NCBI GenBank assembly: GCA_017591395.1
Contig: WEDG01005615.1
Location: 62,001 to 126,000, forward strand
DNA from: Schistocephalus solidus
Lineage: Eukaryota; Platyhelminthes; Cestoda; Diphyllobothriidea; Diphyllobothriidae
Reading direction: 5' to 3'
DNA: 64,000 nucleotides
The notes below the pieces were generated by a model. The model did no database searches. It was not told the origin of the DNA and was given only the letters and a program-made list of their open reading frames with translations. Positions 34,201 to 46,200 of this stretch are shown here, one piece after another. The translations under genes were made by a program, and so were the position numbers. Within the stretch, counting starts at the first letter, position 1, and each line of letters opens with the position of its first letter.

Positions 34201-37200
34201 GCACGTTCTTCCCCAACAGTACAGTTGCCATAAATCCGGCGCCGCTGCCTAAATGAAGGCAGCGAAGGGCGGAGGGAAGAGGTCAGCTCAAAACCCAGCT
34301 CGACACTGACCGTCAAAACACGAGGATGGTTTTTCAGGGTTACCGATGCTCGACACTCGTTACTAGAACGATTGTGCCGAGTTCCCCGGATTCACTGTCA
34401 GTAATTGTCGCGCGTGTAGAAATACCGTGACATCGTTAAGGCCACCTGTATTAGTTATACCATGTACAAGTTTATCTTTAAGCTGTAATGTGAGGATGAT
34501 ATTGCCTATGGATTGACCTGATAAGAGCAACATCTGTGATCCTAGCGTCCCATGAGTACTGACATTTGAGAGAACAGGGGAGCCACAGTATAAGTAGCAT
34601 TGGGAATCCGTTCCTAAAAATCGCTCGGGACACTTCAATGAGCCCATAGCCACATTGGCTAACTGTCCTGCGTACGGGGCAGCTTGCACACGCTTTACCG
34701 GCACTTGCAGTTTACTCCAGGTTTCAGGCTCATGGCTTCGTGAATCCTCACCTTTAAGTGTAGTCAATTGGTTACAGACTTGAATGAAGTAAAACCAGCT
34801 GCCAGGACGGTGCAACCAGAGAAGCTTTTGAGGTCCTTTTTTACCATTTTCATCCATACTGTAGTCAGTTGTCTGGACGCGGTCGCCAACCAGGGCTGGA
34901 TTCGAATCGAACATTCAGGAAGATCTCATCCAAATGTAGGCCCTAAAGCTCGAAAACTGTCAAGTCTCGGTGTGTAAGGCGTTCCCGCTGAACCGATTTT
35001 GTTCCCCGCCAAGTGTACAGTCGTTTTCCAGAAACGTACTCGGAAAGGCGAGTCCGCAGAATGATGTCTCATCACTTCCGGTAGAATATTTTCAACCTTC
35101 GACTTTCGGTGTACGTGCCTTGTCTCATTCCTATTTACCAATGCACTTGGAAAAAGGTGAATATGCCTCCCGGAATGATCCTTTGATCTAACGCTGATGC
35201 AAGGGGTTAGCTCGGGTGAGACAAAATGTATGAGCGTCCAATCGATCCAGTGTTCGAATTCCTCTCTCGTTTGGTTGACTTTTCGGCCTCAGCTAACATG
35301 TCACCTAACTCAGGGGTTCAGCGTCTACCATGACCGGATAGATGTTTCCGACCGCAAAGCCCAAGACGGTCTTGCCTTTGGAAGGGCCAATTTTCATGCT
35401 ACTCTCAACTACCCTCACACATCTGCCCACAGCAAGCCTGGTTATGCAAAATAACTTGAAAGCATTACTGATATGCCGGGGTGCGTACTGAACGATTCGG
35501 ACTGTCACTCATTTAACCACAGTTGGTAAGAAACTATAGCCGTAAGGGACGCCGAAGGTGACACCCACTAAACCATTATTAGGCGTTTAGTCTCTGTTCC
35601 ATGCTACTTGTCTGCTGAAACTAAATTGTCAAGAAGAACTAGAATGTGCTGCTGACAGCAGTTCTGGTATTCAGGATTTTGGCAAAGCCAAACACTTTGA
35701 TGAGCACGACCCCACTCCAACCTAAACCCGCGCGTCGCGTCACAAGCAGAAGGAACTTAGAACGAGGGTTATAAGGACTTGTCTATGTCGCAGCAGTTAG
35801 TACCCAGTAATCTGTCGCCTTAGAGACTGACGTCATGACAGCGTCTCAAACGGACTCGTCCCCTGTTTCGGTTGTAAGGCCGTGTATTTGGCCAACTAAT
35901 GTCAAACAGCACTGAAATTTATTATTCACCGGCGTTTTGTTTAGCCTTACTATGCATATCACATCAAGTATGTCCTTTTTGGAGGGCTGACTGCAGTCAT
36001 ACCACGATTGTTATACGCGGAGGACAAATTCCTGGTCAGCATCCTTGTCTAACCATGATTCAGTTGCCATGGGAACGTTTTAAGGTAGGGCTGGGAGTAT
36101 ACTTGATGGTACTTAAGTCTTTCGCACCATAATCCAAGTCATGCACAAGTGGTTTTTGCCGGAGTATCGATGACTGTCGACCACCCCGGGCCTGTTATTT
36201 AGGTCACTCATCGCCTACCCATCACTTCTTTTCCCTCGCTTTCTCTCTAAACAGAACGCGAGGTGTCCTACATGCGCATGGCTTTTGTCTGTTTTAGCCC
36301 TTTCCACCGAGCTCTCTTCCTCCTGACCCTAGGATTTTTGGCGTGTCGAGACAGATGGAGACAGTGGTTCGGAGTACACCTTTCCGCTGATGTAGCATTT
36401 ACTTGTACACATACTCCCGCCTCTACTTCTCCCATTTTACCGGTCGAGTGGCCCTAGTTTATAGTTTTACTGGAATTTCCGTCGCGCTGTTTACCTCTAT
36501 TTCTTCAACCACATCTTCACTACTACTATTTCCGATTCTTTACCGTTTCTGCTACCTTTTGAGGACCAATTTCTGCGTTATCTCGCCCCTTTCCCCTCTC
36601 GATGTCCACCCTTTTCTCCACCTGCCATCAAACGCTTCTGGCCGTTTAGTATACTACTGTTACAGTCTTCCCCAGTCCATCCGGCATTTAGCTTATCTCA
36701 GATCTGTTGTCTCTGCTTTCTAGCTGGCTGGCTTCTGCACCCTACCCTCTCCCCACCACCGTCCTCCTTTGCTTGCTTCCTTTTCTAGGTCACTTTGTTA
36801 CGCAAAACGAGTGGGCTTCTGCGTATTCTAACAGCAGCAGAGGCATGTATAAATCAATATCGTAACCGTAGCCTAATAACCTGCTGCCACTTATTCCACT
36901 CTGTGTATGTCCTTCCATTCTCTCGAATAAAACCTCGCGGCTGTGCCTTTCGTTTTCCTTATTTCTGTAAACTCCATCCGGTGGCGTTGCTGCTGACAAC
37001 GGTGGTGGTGGTGGTGGTGGTGGTGGTGGTGGTGGTGGTGGTGGTGGTGGTGGTGGTGGTGGTACGTTGCTTTAGGTTATCTTACCGCACACAAGTAAGC
37101 CACTAACGCCATGCCTGTTGTAATTTCTCCCACCACCTGAAGCCGCTAACAGCGCGGAACGGTCTGGTACTCCACATCGTCTGGAATGTGCTTCGACGCC

Positions 37201-40200
37201 GGACCGAATTCTTCATAACGCAGAGGTGGGTCATTGTACTTTCCTGTTATTTTCCTTTCCTCAAATGTTCCGGCCACAATTTCCCTCGCGATCCTGTCTA
37301 GAATGAATTCACCCACACGAGACAGCTGTCGCGCCTCTGCTCGTACCTACCGTTATTTGATGTAATGACTGAGCTCCAGCCTGATCAAACCAACCTTTAC
37401 GGTAACCTTCGTCCACACGATGCTTGTTTTTTTTGACGTGCGCGAACCTACGTTGTAGCTGGTCCTGCGAGCTAGATCCATCCACTCGCATTGGCGACCG
37501 AATACTAAGACCCGAAAAACTAACTATTGAACAAGGGACAGTATTTACAAACTATTTCATCACTCTTTTTAGATTGCGTACAGTGTCATAAGGGATTTTG
37601 CGAATGCTTCCGATTTTTGTTCGCCTGACACACGTACGATCCCCCATTCGTAGCCCTAGAAGTTTTGCGAACCAATGCTCCACGCGTGTGCATGCTCAGA
37701 GAAGTGAGGATATCGCAGCACGCCCCCAGGAACTATCGAATACTTCCACAAAACCCCACATGACTTCGGACTGTCATACTGACTCTCCGTTGTCCGTTAA
37801 TCAACAACCTGTTCGAGTTACTTGGTGCTAACCCCTTATAACTATCGTTCGGTTATCACGGGGTAGCAACTCGGGAATACTGTGGTTTTTTGTATTGTTA
37901 AGGAAGGGCCCAATAAGTTGGACCAGTCCGATAGGCTATAGTTTTTAATTACTCATTATTGTATGAAAGTGGACCGGTCCGTTCAGCCAGCATGCCCGCC
38001 GGTACTCTCAGAAGCATTTCTAAATTTTACGAATACAGAAAATCAAATAGCCAAATCGTAAAAAACTCCTATTTTTCCTCGTGGGACTCCTGGGAAACTA
38101 TCAAACGATCGGGAGGGTTTGACCCAAAACCCGGACGAGGATGGGTGCCATAAAGCCTCGATTTTGACAGTTATTCCTAGTGGTGCCTACTTTGGATCTA
38201 TTATTCGCTGCAGACACTAGCCGCACAAAATCGAACTATGTAGACAGCGTTAGATCACCCATTCTCGTCTCTGAACCCGATTGGGTCTCGCACTGGCATC
38301 CTGCGTAGTAGAACCACTCAGGAGGGAGGATAGCAATGGCGATTGTAGTACCAATGAGAGGTAAGTGTCATCTCTTTTCCCGAGGACGCGCACCACGATA
38401 ACAGCGCCCAGGTCATCAGGCGCAATCTTATCCTCCATTTTTATCTGGTCACGTGGAACCAGTTCATCAGTTCCGATATAGGCCTTGGGGACTATTAATA
38501 TCTGAAGTTATGCCTTGTGGTATGTGCGAAAAATTACATATTCCCCATGTTTGACGATCCGCGGCAGCGAGGCCTAAACATCTCAACCAATTCTCATCTC
38601 TTGCGACGGAGACCGAATACCGAAATTCCAAGAACCACTTACATGTCTTAACAAACCGCGTCGAGCCAGGTCTTGAGTTGACCTCTTCGACGTCTCCATG
38701 TGGGCACAGGCGCCAGATTCAGGACAGCATAACTGCGCTCCTAAGGCCGACGACGGAACACGTGCTTGAACCACCCGTCTTCTTTATGGATTGCTTTATC
38801 GTAGCGATTGCCGACTGCCTCCTTTTAAATCGGGCATTTTCATGCGGTTTCTTGGAGATTTTAAGTACACGCGGGTCCCCAACAGCCGCACGGCTTGTTT
38901 TTTCGAGGTTGGCTTTGGCTCATGAACCTAACCGAAAGGCAGCAAGATTATTCAGTGGTGGTTCTTAGTCGCCATGCCACAGTGCCTTCATCAGGTTTTG
39001 CGGTGTGTTTGCTGCGCAGGGAACTATGCCGATGTGAAATCAATAGATCTATTGATTGAATTCCCATCCGAAACCTAGGCTTCAATAAATTCTCTTCTCG
39101 CTTCGCTTCTGGCTTGGGCAATTGTTTTGACAACTTTGAACTTAAACTCATGGCCCGTTTCGTAGATGTGGGCAGCCAATTGCGATAATTTGTCCGCATA
39201 TGTTAGTGTATGCAGGATCGGAGCATGCCCTTCGTCCTGACCTGTGTAGTTAAAGGACAGTTTAGGCGTGAGATGCGATACAATTTCCCAGAATGTTACT
39301 TGGGATTTAGTCTTGGATTTTCAGGACCCTGCTGCGTATGGTAGCTTTGGACCGGTGTGCAACTCCAAAGTCTACTTCCACAGCAATGCGTTCGGTCGCC
39401 TCTGAGTCGTTCTTAGTGTATGGAAGAGTGAGGGAAGTAAAAGAAGAGTAGCAGCTGTCTTTCATTAATTTACTCTTCAAGCGAACTCCTGCCGACAAAA
39501 TTGAGACGATGGTTTACAGGAAGGCAACGATTACCACAACTCAGCTTCCACAGCAGCTATCCGAGGGCTCACAAACGAAGCTGTATAAGAAAGTTCTTCA
39601 AACGGATTCAGACTCCTTGGGGCAGTCCGGACGAAAGATAATGCGAGGCTCGATCGATTTATGCGGAATGGCTACCCGAAGGCCTTATAAGCGGCTGTCT
39701 ACGCATTCGGTCCCGGTTAGCCCAAACAGAAATATCACCAAGGATATGGCCTACTCTGCCATGAATTAGGAACGTCTTAGAGGCCCCCAGGCGCATTGCA
39801 GTGGAACTAGGTTTTGGAATTCTACACTGGCTCGACCGGTCTTTCATGATTGCTTTTCTGACTATCAGCGCAGAACTGGCTATTTCCAACATTTAAGCCA
39901 ATAAATGCGAAAATATGTGTCCTTGGTCGTAATTGAGAAGACAAGAACTTTATTCACCTAACGTTTCAGATTCCATCTCGAACCCATCTTTAGAGACAGT
40001 ATCAAATACTGGTAATTCGTACACAGGTCTTTGCTTTACGAATTACCCGTTCCTGATAGTTTCTGAAGATGGGTTCTTGTTGGAATCAGACACGTCAGGC
40101 GAAAAAAAAACTTGTCCCCGCGATCACTTCTACCTCTCCTCAGTTCGGCCAAGGTTGACCACCTGCGTGGGCACGTCGAGCGTCATCTCGTCTTCCGTTA

Positions 40201-43200
40201 CTAACTCGTTCACACTTGCCCTCGGAGGTCCCGTTTTGTCTTTCTTTGGTGAGTGCGGTGTCCTGTAACCCCTCAATGCACCGATATGTTGCATTCTTGG
40301 TCTCATCATAGTCTGGTATTGACAGCGTAAACGATAATAGTCACCCGTCCTCCTGGGCAAAGTTAACACCGTACTGAATAAGCAAGGGTAGGCGAATTTT
40401 CCGATTTTTGTTGCAACTGGTTACGTTGTCTCTGTCGTCTATTCACTCCATTAGAACTCTTCGCTGTCTGACCCCAAATCTGACCTTAACCTCAAAATTA
40501 AGCCTAACTATAACCCTCACCTTAATCCTAGGCATAATTTCCTTGGAATTCGGCGCAAAGCCGCATGTAATATGAATGTTTCCTTTTTCCGTGTCCTGCT
40601 TAGACGGCGATACAAGGCACACTTACCGGTGTCTCAAACTTAACGTACACAGTTTACTTCTCAAAGTCAGTAGACGCTGCAGCATTCTATTTTAAGCATT
40701 GTTCTCGTTGCAACTGTGTCCCAGCAGTTTTCATGTCTGATGATGACAAAAAACTGAAAAATATTGCTTGCAACCTTATCCCCCATCGTCCCACTCCGTG
40801 CCTACTTCCAACCGATGATGCTGGGTGTCATCCCATTTCTTTCTCTACTATAGGTTCATAGCCCTGTTGGCCAATCACTGATTAGCGGACCATCGCCTCT
40901 GCATTCGATTTCCGCGCCGCCCTCACCTTTCTCTATCCCCACCGCCAACAGCAGAACCGCTCTGCCATCTGTTACCTCAGAACAATCAGCTTATTGTGCA
41001 ATAAACGAAGAAGAGGAGGAGGCTCGGCAGAGATTGCTTGCCACCACCTCGTCATCATCATCGTCCGCCTCTAACGGCGAGGAGGATCACGTTAGCTTTG
41101 CTAGCGAAAACCGCAGCAACAGAAACAACGCTTTTGAGGACAGCAACTCCAGCGCCATGTCCTCCAGTTCGCGTCTTACTCGCTCCAGCAGCCGTATCCT
41201 GCAGATGGAGGGGACAGCCGAATCCATAAGCCTCGACTCGGATTCATCCTCGTCCTCCTCTTCTTCCTCCTTCGTCTCTGAAGATAAAACTCCCAAATTT
41301 AAAAGACTTGCCGCCAAAAAGAGACGCACGTGAGGGCCTTTCCATAAAACCGCACTCATGTTATATCACCGAGTGAATTAACAACTATTTGCCCTGATTT
41401 GACTCCTATGGTAGTTAGTTGTTTAAGTGCGTTCACCAATCACCACCTTATAAATCCTTATCTAAATCACAACCAACAGACCAACAGTCCGTAGCCATTA
41501 GTAGAACGCTAGACTTGAACACGCTCGGTAACCAGGAAATTGGTTTTGGAATCCCACGTCATGCAAACCTGGTGTTGAGTTATGGTTTACTGATGACGGC
41601 TAGTGAGCTGGAAACTCATCTTAGTCACACGTGTCTTTGGCCGTATTTCAGCCCACAGAAAACTGTTTGTTTGTTCAGTGTCCAGTGGCATTCTTGCTGC
41701 ACATTCTTATGAATGGTGATTGTAGACAGAAAGCTCAGACCACGCTCTTTTATCGGACCTTAATGCGAACCAAACATGCTTGTAGCCTGGGAGAAAGACC
41801 ATCACTTTATGCCACGTCGGTTTTTGCTTCCAGTCTCTTCATCAATTGACCAGACTTGGTTTTTTTCGCTGTTGCATGAAGAGAGACCGACCCTGCGCAC
41901 TCTTTCTGCAGTACAGCAAAGCTGACATAGGTTTAAGCCACCACAGCACACTGAATGTCGCGACGTTGAGTGGTGCTAACTGTGTTGAAGGCTGAGAAAT
42001 ATGTTTCACTGACTCCTTATTATGATCGTACGGCAAATATGACCTAGATTAGATCCAATTAGGTTAAGTCTATCTATTGTTTAATGCGTGAATAGTTATC
42101 ATGTCGTTCATCTCCAGTCATCTTGACTTTGCAACACGGGAGGTGGGGAGTGTGAGCTGTATGCTGTGCAGGTCGTCCTCATATGACGTCTCATTTACCT
42201 CTACTTTTAGGCAGTTACGACGGTGGCTTCGTACTGCTGCATTTCCGGTTAAGCGGTGGTGGAATCTGTTGGGCCTTTAATGCTATAGTCGATTTACACT
42301 TTTTGCCTCTACTATGCCATCTTTCCTTATAGTGTACCCACTTTACTCTAGCTTGCCAAGTACCCGGAGCATACGATCGACTAGAGGATCCCAGCGGTCC
42401 AACGACAAAGGGGCTAAAGAGAAACAGGAGACTAAGTCAGACAATAACTCCGACGCAAGTGAAGACGATGAGGATGGTGATGATGATGTTGTGGGCGCAA
42501 AGAAGTCATCTGCTCGCCGAAAGCACACGCGCATTCCATCTATCAAGCGCACCCGACGTCGTGTGCGTGATGTGTCCTCCTCAGGCGATTCCAATGCCGG
42601 TGCTTCAGAGGCATCCCCGGACGACGTTGAGGATGAGGCAGCTGACGACGAAAAGGGTCCGAAGGCGGGGCCGGAGAAGGAGGCGGAGGAGGAGGAGGGA
42701 GGAAATGACTGTGACTCAGAAGGCGAAGGAAAACGGGGCCGAAAGCGGATACGAAAGATTATCAAGGCAAAGGCCCTGTCCACTGAAACAAAAACTGCCG
42801 AAGCTCTCGAACGGGAACGGCGTAAGCGTCTGGAAGAACGCCAAAAGTTTGTGAGTCAGGAGTCTATATTCCTCAAATTCTAGTTTGCAATCGGAAGGAA
42901 GGGCAAACCGTAGAAATTTCATTGTTATTCGATGGTTTGCTTCCCCTTCCTTCTGTTCCTGTGGTGGATGATGTGGAACGGGTTTGTGTGTCGTGGATGG
43001 GCTGGTTGGGGAGATTTGTGGTGATGAGGTTTGGTCTGCGGTGGTTTACCGCACATTTAGTGGGTGGCGCGTGGCCGAGGAGGCCCATGTGGTTACTGAA
43101 TGTACGTGGACAGTGTAGGCAGTTGAAGTGGGTGTATGTTGGGACTGGTTCACCGGTCTCCATGCGAGGGATCTGCAAGCGACCGACCAGGCCAGTGCGT

Positions 43201-46200
43201 GATATGAAGGTGTGATCATAGTGAGGACAGTTTGGGGTCGAGGACACATTGATGTGGGGAGGAGTGGGGAAAGCCATATTGGACGATCATATTGCCGCCG
43301 TGGCATGTGGCTGGTGTATGGGTTATTGATTTGCAGACACAACTGAAGGTATCACCGCTTCATAGTTTGCTGCCGCGTATTCGTTGGATCACAAGGCTGG
43401 CCTCCTACAGCAAATCTTCGGTTAATTCCGTTCCATTATCGGTCACTTGTAGCCGCACTTGACTAGTAAGCGCCCCTGAATTTTAAATTTTCTTTTAATC
43501 CTGCTTTTTGCTCTGGTGATTACTTTGAAACTAGCGAAATCAAGTTCATCTCTAGAGTATGGGTGGTGATTTCTGGGGTCTAGGCAGTGTCACCGAGTTT
43601 TTATTTTCATGCCTGCGTGCTCCCAGCTGTCCTCTGTTTGGCCTGTCGCCTTGTAAGAACTGTAAATTTGAATACTCTAGGTGTCACTAGACTTCTCACC
43701 CGTATTTTATTGCTCGTATGTAGTTATTAAAGACGTGTTTATACCTTGGAGCACCACAGTAACCATACTAAGCCCCCTTTTTCAGGATAAGACTGCCGGC
43801 AACAGAATGAGGGGTTTTAATGCCCACAGAAGTTCCAGTCTCTGTCTCAGATTATATTGACCACTGACGATGCCATGGTTTGTGTTGGTGTAGGTAACGC
43901 GTTCTGGAAGGTGAATGACTGTGATGTCAGCAGGTTTCAGTGTCTTTGTGTCCGCGTGATGTGCTTTGCATTAGTCGAGAAGGGTTGGTGGCAAGTTCAA
44001 GCAGAAGCATAGACGACCTTAACTTTCTGCATGTGCGTCCGCTTGTATGCCTGTTGTAGTAGGTCGGCGCGTGAAACCGCTTGCTGGGAGGCTCAACGCC
44101 CTTGACTCAGCAGGCCTTTGGAACAAAGATGCCGGGCATTGCAATGGTCGCTGTCAACCGCACTACCATGCATCAAGGGTGTTTTGGAAGTGTGCGATCG
44201 GACTTTTCTACAACGCCAGTCTCATGGCCATTGTGTGCAAATTCGGGTAATGGTAGGTTATATGCAGCAACAAGAAAGCCAGAAATCCCAGGCTCATGTA
44301 ATACGAGACCGGTGGTAATAAGGGCTTTATTGGTGGAGAATTCCAGCATGTAATACAAGGTGTATACGGTCCTTCCAAAATTGCATGTGTTGTTTTTCTT
44401 CTCTTTGAGTTTATGAAGTCGATAGTGCGCATCTGTTATAAAGACTCCAAGAATTTGATAGCTATTACGGATAGCGCTTTGAATGTCCTGGGATGAATTC
44501 ATTTCCGGTTTCACCCACACAGACTTTGGCAGAATCCTGTTGCTTCGACATCGGTACACAAGAGATCATTTTTCTGGCATTAAACATTCGCGAATTGCAC
44601 ACTTTCCAATCGTCGATTATAAAGTAAAACACGAGCCTGGGTTTTTTCGGCTTTCTTGGTACCGTACATAACCTACCGTTACCCAAATTCGCTATGTTAC
44701 TACTCTGCTATCAATCAAGTCTCGTTTTCGTCTACTAGATCCTATGCCGCAATTTGCCTTCTTGCTGTCAATAATTGCCTCTCCTAGGGAAGTACTGACA
44801 GTAGTATTATCACCTTGGGTACTTTGAATCGGAATCCCATCTCCCATCGCAAGAACCTTTTATCGCCAGTCTCCGCTTGTGACGTCAAAAAGTCTTTGGA
44901 TGCAACTAAGCAGGTTTTAATCCTATCGAAAGGCTTTAATCTGAAATGACGCCTCGTTCCTGTGTATTGCAGCGGGAATGATATCAACATTTAGTCTTAC
45001 TTGTGCTATATTTAGTGCTGCCAATCTTGACTGAAAGTCTCGAAGTCATAGTTGTTCCTCCTTAAAAATGAGCTGTACTTATTAAACGGTTGTCCTGTGA
45101 ATATTGAACTTCTTTTCAGTGACTAATGTTTTTTACCAGACCACATTTGGAAGAGGGGTGATCGCTACCTTTGCAGGGTACTTGCAATTTCTTTTTATCG
45201 TTGTCAAAAACTCTGATTTACTGCGGTTTCAACGTGCCACTCCGTTTTTTTATTTTCGTCTGTCCGAAAACTGAAGGCCCTTAAACATGTCACCCAATTT
45301 CAGGGCTTGGTTTAACCCTCGAACCTGGAGCTAAATAAGAGCTATCTACCTCCATCTATGAAGGCTTTTGAAACGCCTTCAATTACCCGTGTTTGGTGTT
45401 AGTCCCTTAAAAGGTGGCGTGCCGCTAACGTGTGAATGGAAAGCCTTGCATCTGGGTGCTATTTTGACAGAGGGGCAAGTGATTGGCGTGTTTGAACCTT
45501 TGGTGTTCGCGTTCGTCGTTGGAGAAAAGAATGGGTTGAGTTATTCAGGTCTGCTGCCGCGAGTCGTCACGCGTTGAGAGGTGCAATACGGGACATCATC
45601 GAGGCCGGTTAGATCAGACAAGATCGCAGCCGTAACAATTGAGTAAGTGATTGACGTGGCTACAAACGATGGCGGCATGAGGAAAGACGGCTGACCGAGC
45701 GCGTGGCATGAATATTTTGGCTAAACAGATGGTTTTTACAGATTGATGCCATGGACATTTAACTAAAGAGATGCGCCTTCCTCCTTACATTCAAATAGGC
45801 ATGTCATGTCACAGGATAACCGTTTGATGTTTAAAAGGGCGAACAACTTTTTTTAGTTCACTGACCGTACTTATTAGGGTATATTTCGGTCATTTTGCGC
45901 ACTTGGTGTTTGGGAATCTTACCGTCTCCGTTAGCCATACGTGGCTAATAACCCTCCAAATCGTACCCCGTCGAGAACACTCCTGACGCCCACATCATCC
46001 ACCGCCCTCACAATTGACTCGATGGTTCATGTACCGAGTGGCACTGGCCCGCAGCGGAGGTCAGATCAGCTCATGCCACGCTTTCACCGAACTGCGCAGA
46101 TCCCACGCGAAACCATAAAAACTGCCACAAATATGGGTGTAGTGTCCTCAAGCACTGCGCCTGATCCCAACACCAGCTAGTTACCAGGCCTTGACATTCT

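Larger units (their letters stand above)
31797..40853 (+). other. ATRX intron 5 (9.06 kb)
   Basis: The donor is GTGAGT and the acceptor is CTACTATAG. The intron holds a copy of the R1 repeat (32,880-33,040), tRNA-like B-box sequences (near 34,890-34,905 minus and 35,265-35,280 plus), a 183-codon unassigned minus frame, a pyrimidine-rich stretch (36,220-36,790), (GGT)21, a PLE tail (38,990-39,500) and a telomere-like element (40,471-40,629). The stretches 31,800-32,880, 33,050-34,350, 35,500-36,220, 37,070-38,940 and 39,510-40,460 hold nothing I can name. Confidence 0.6.

Noticed and set aside
36795..37106. Poly-valine open frame
   Set aside because: Produced entirely by the (GGT)21 microsatellite.
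40735..40770. Hammerhead-like CTGATGA...GAAA at 40,738
   Set aside because: The intervening bases cannot form stem II.
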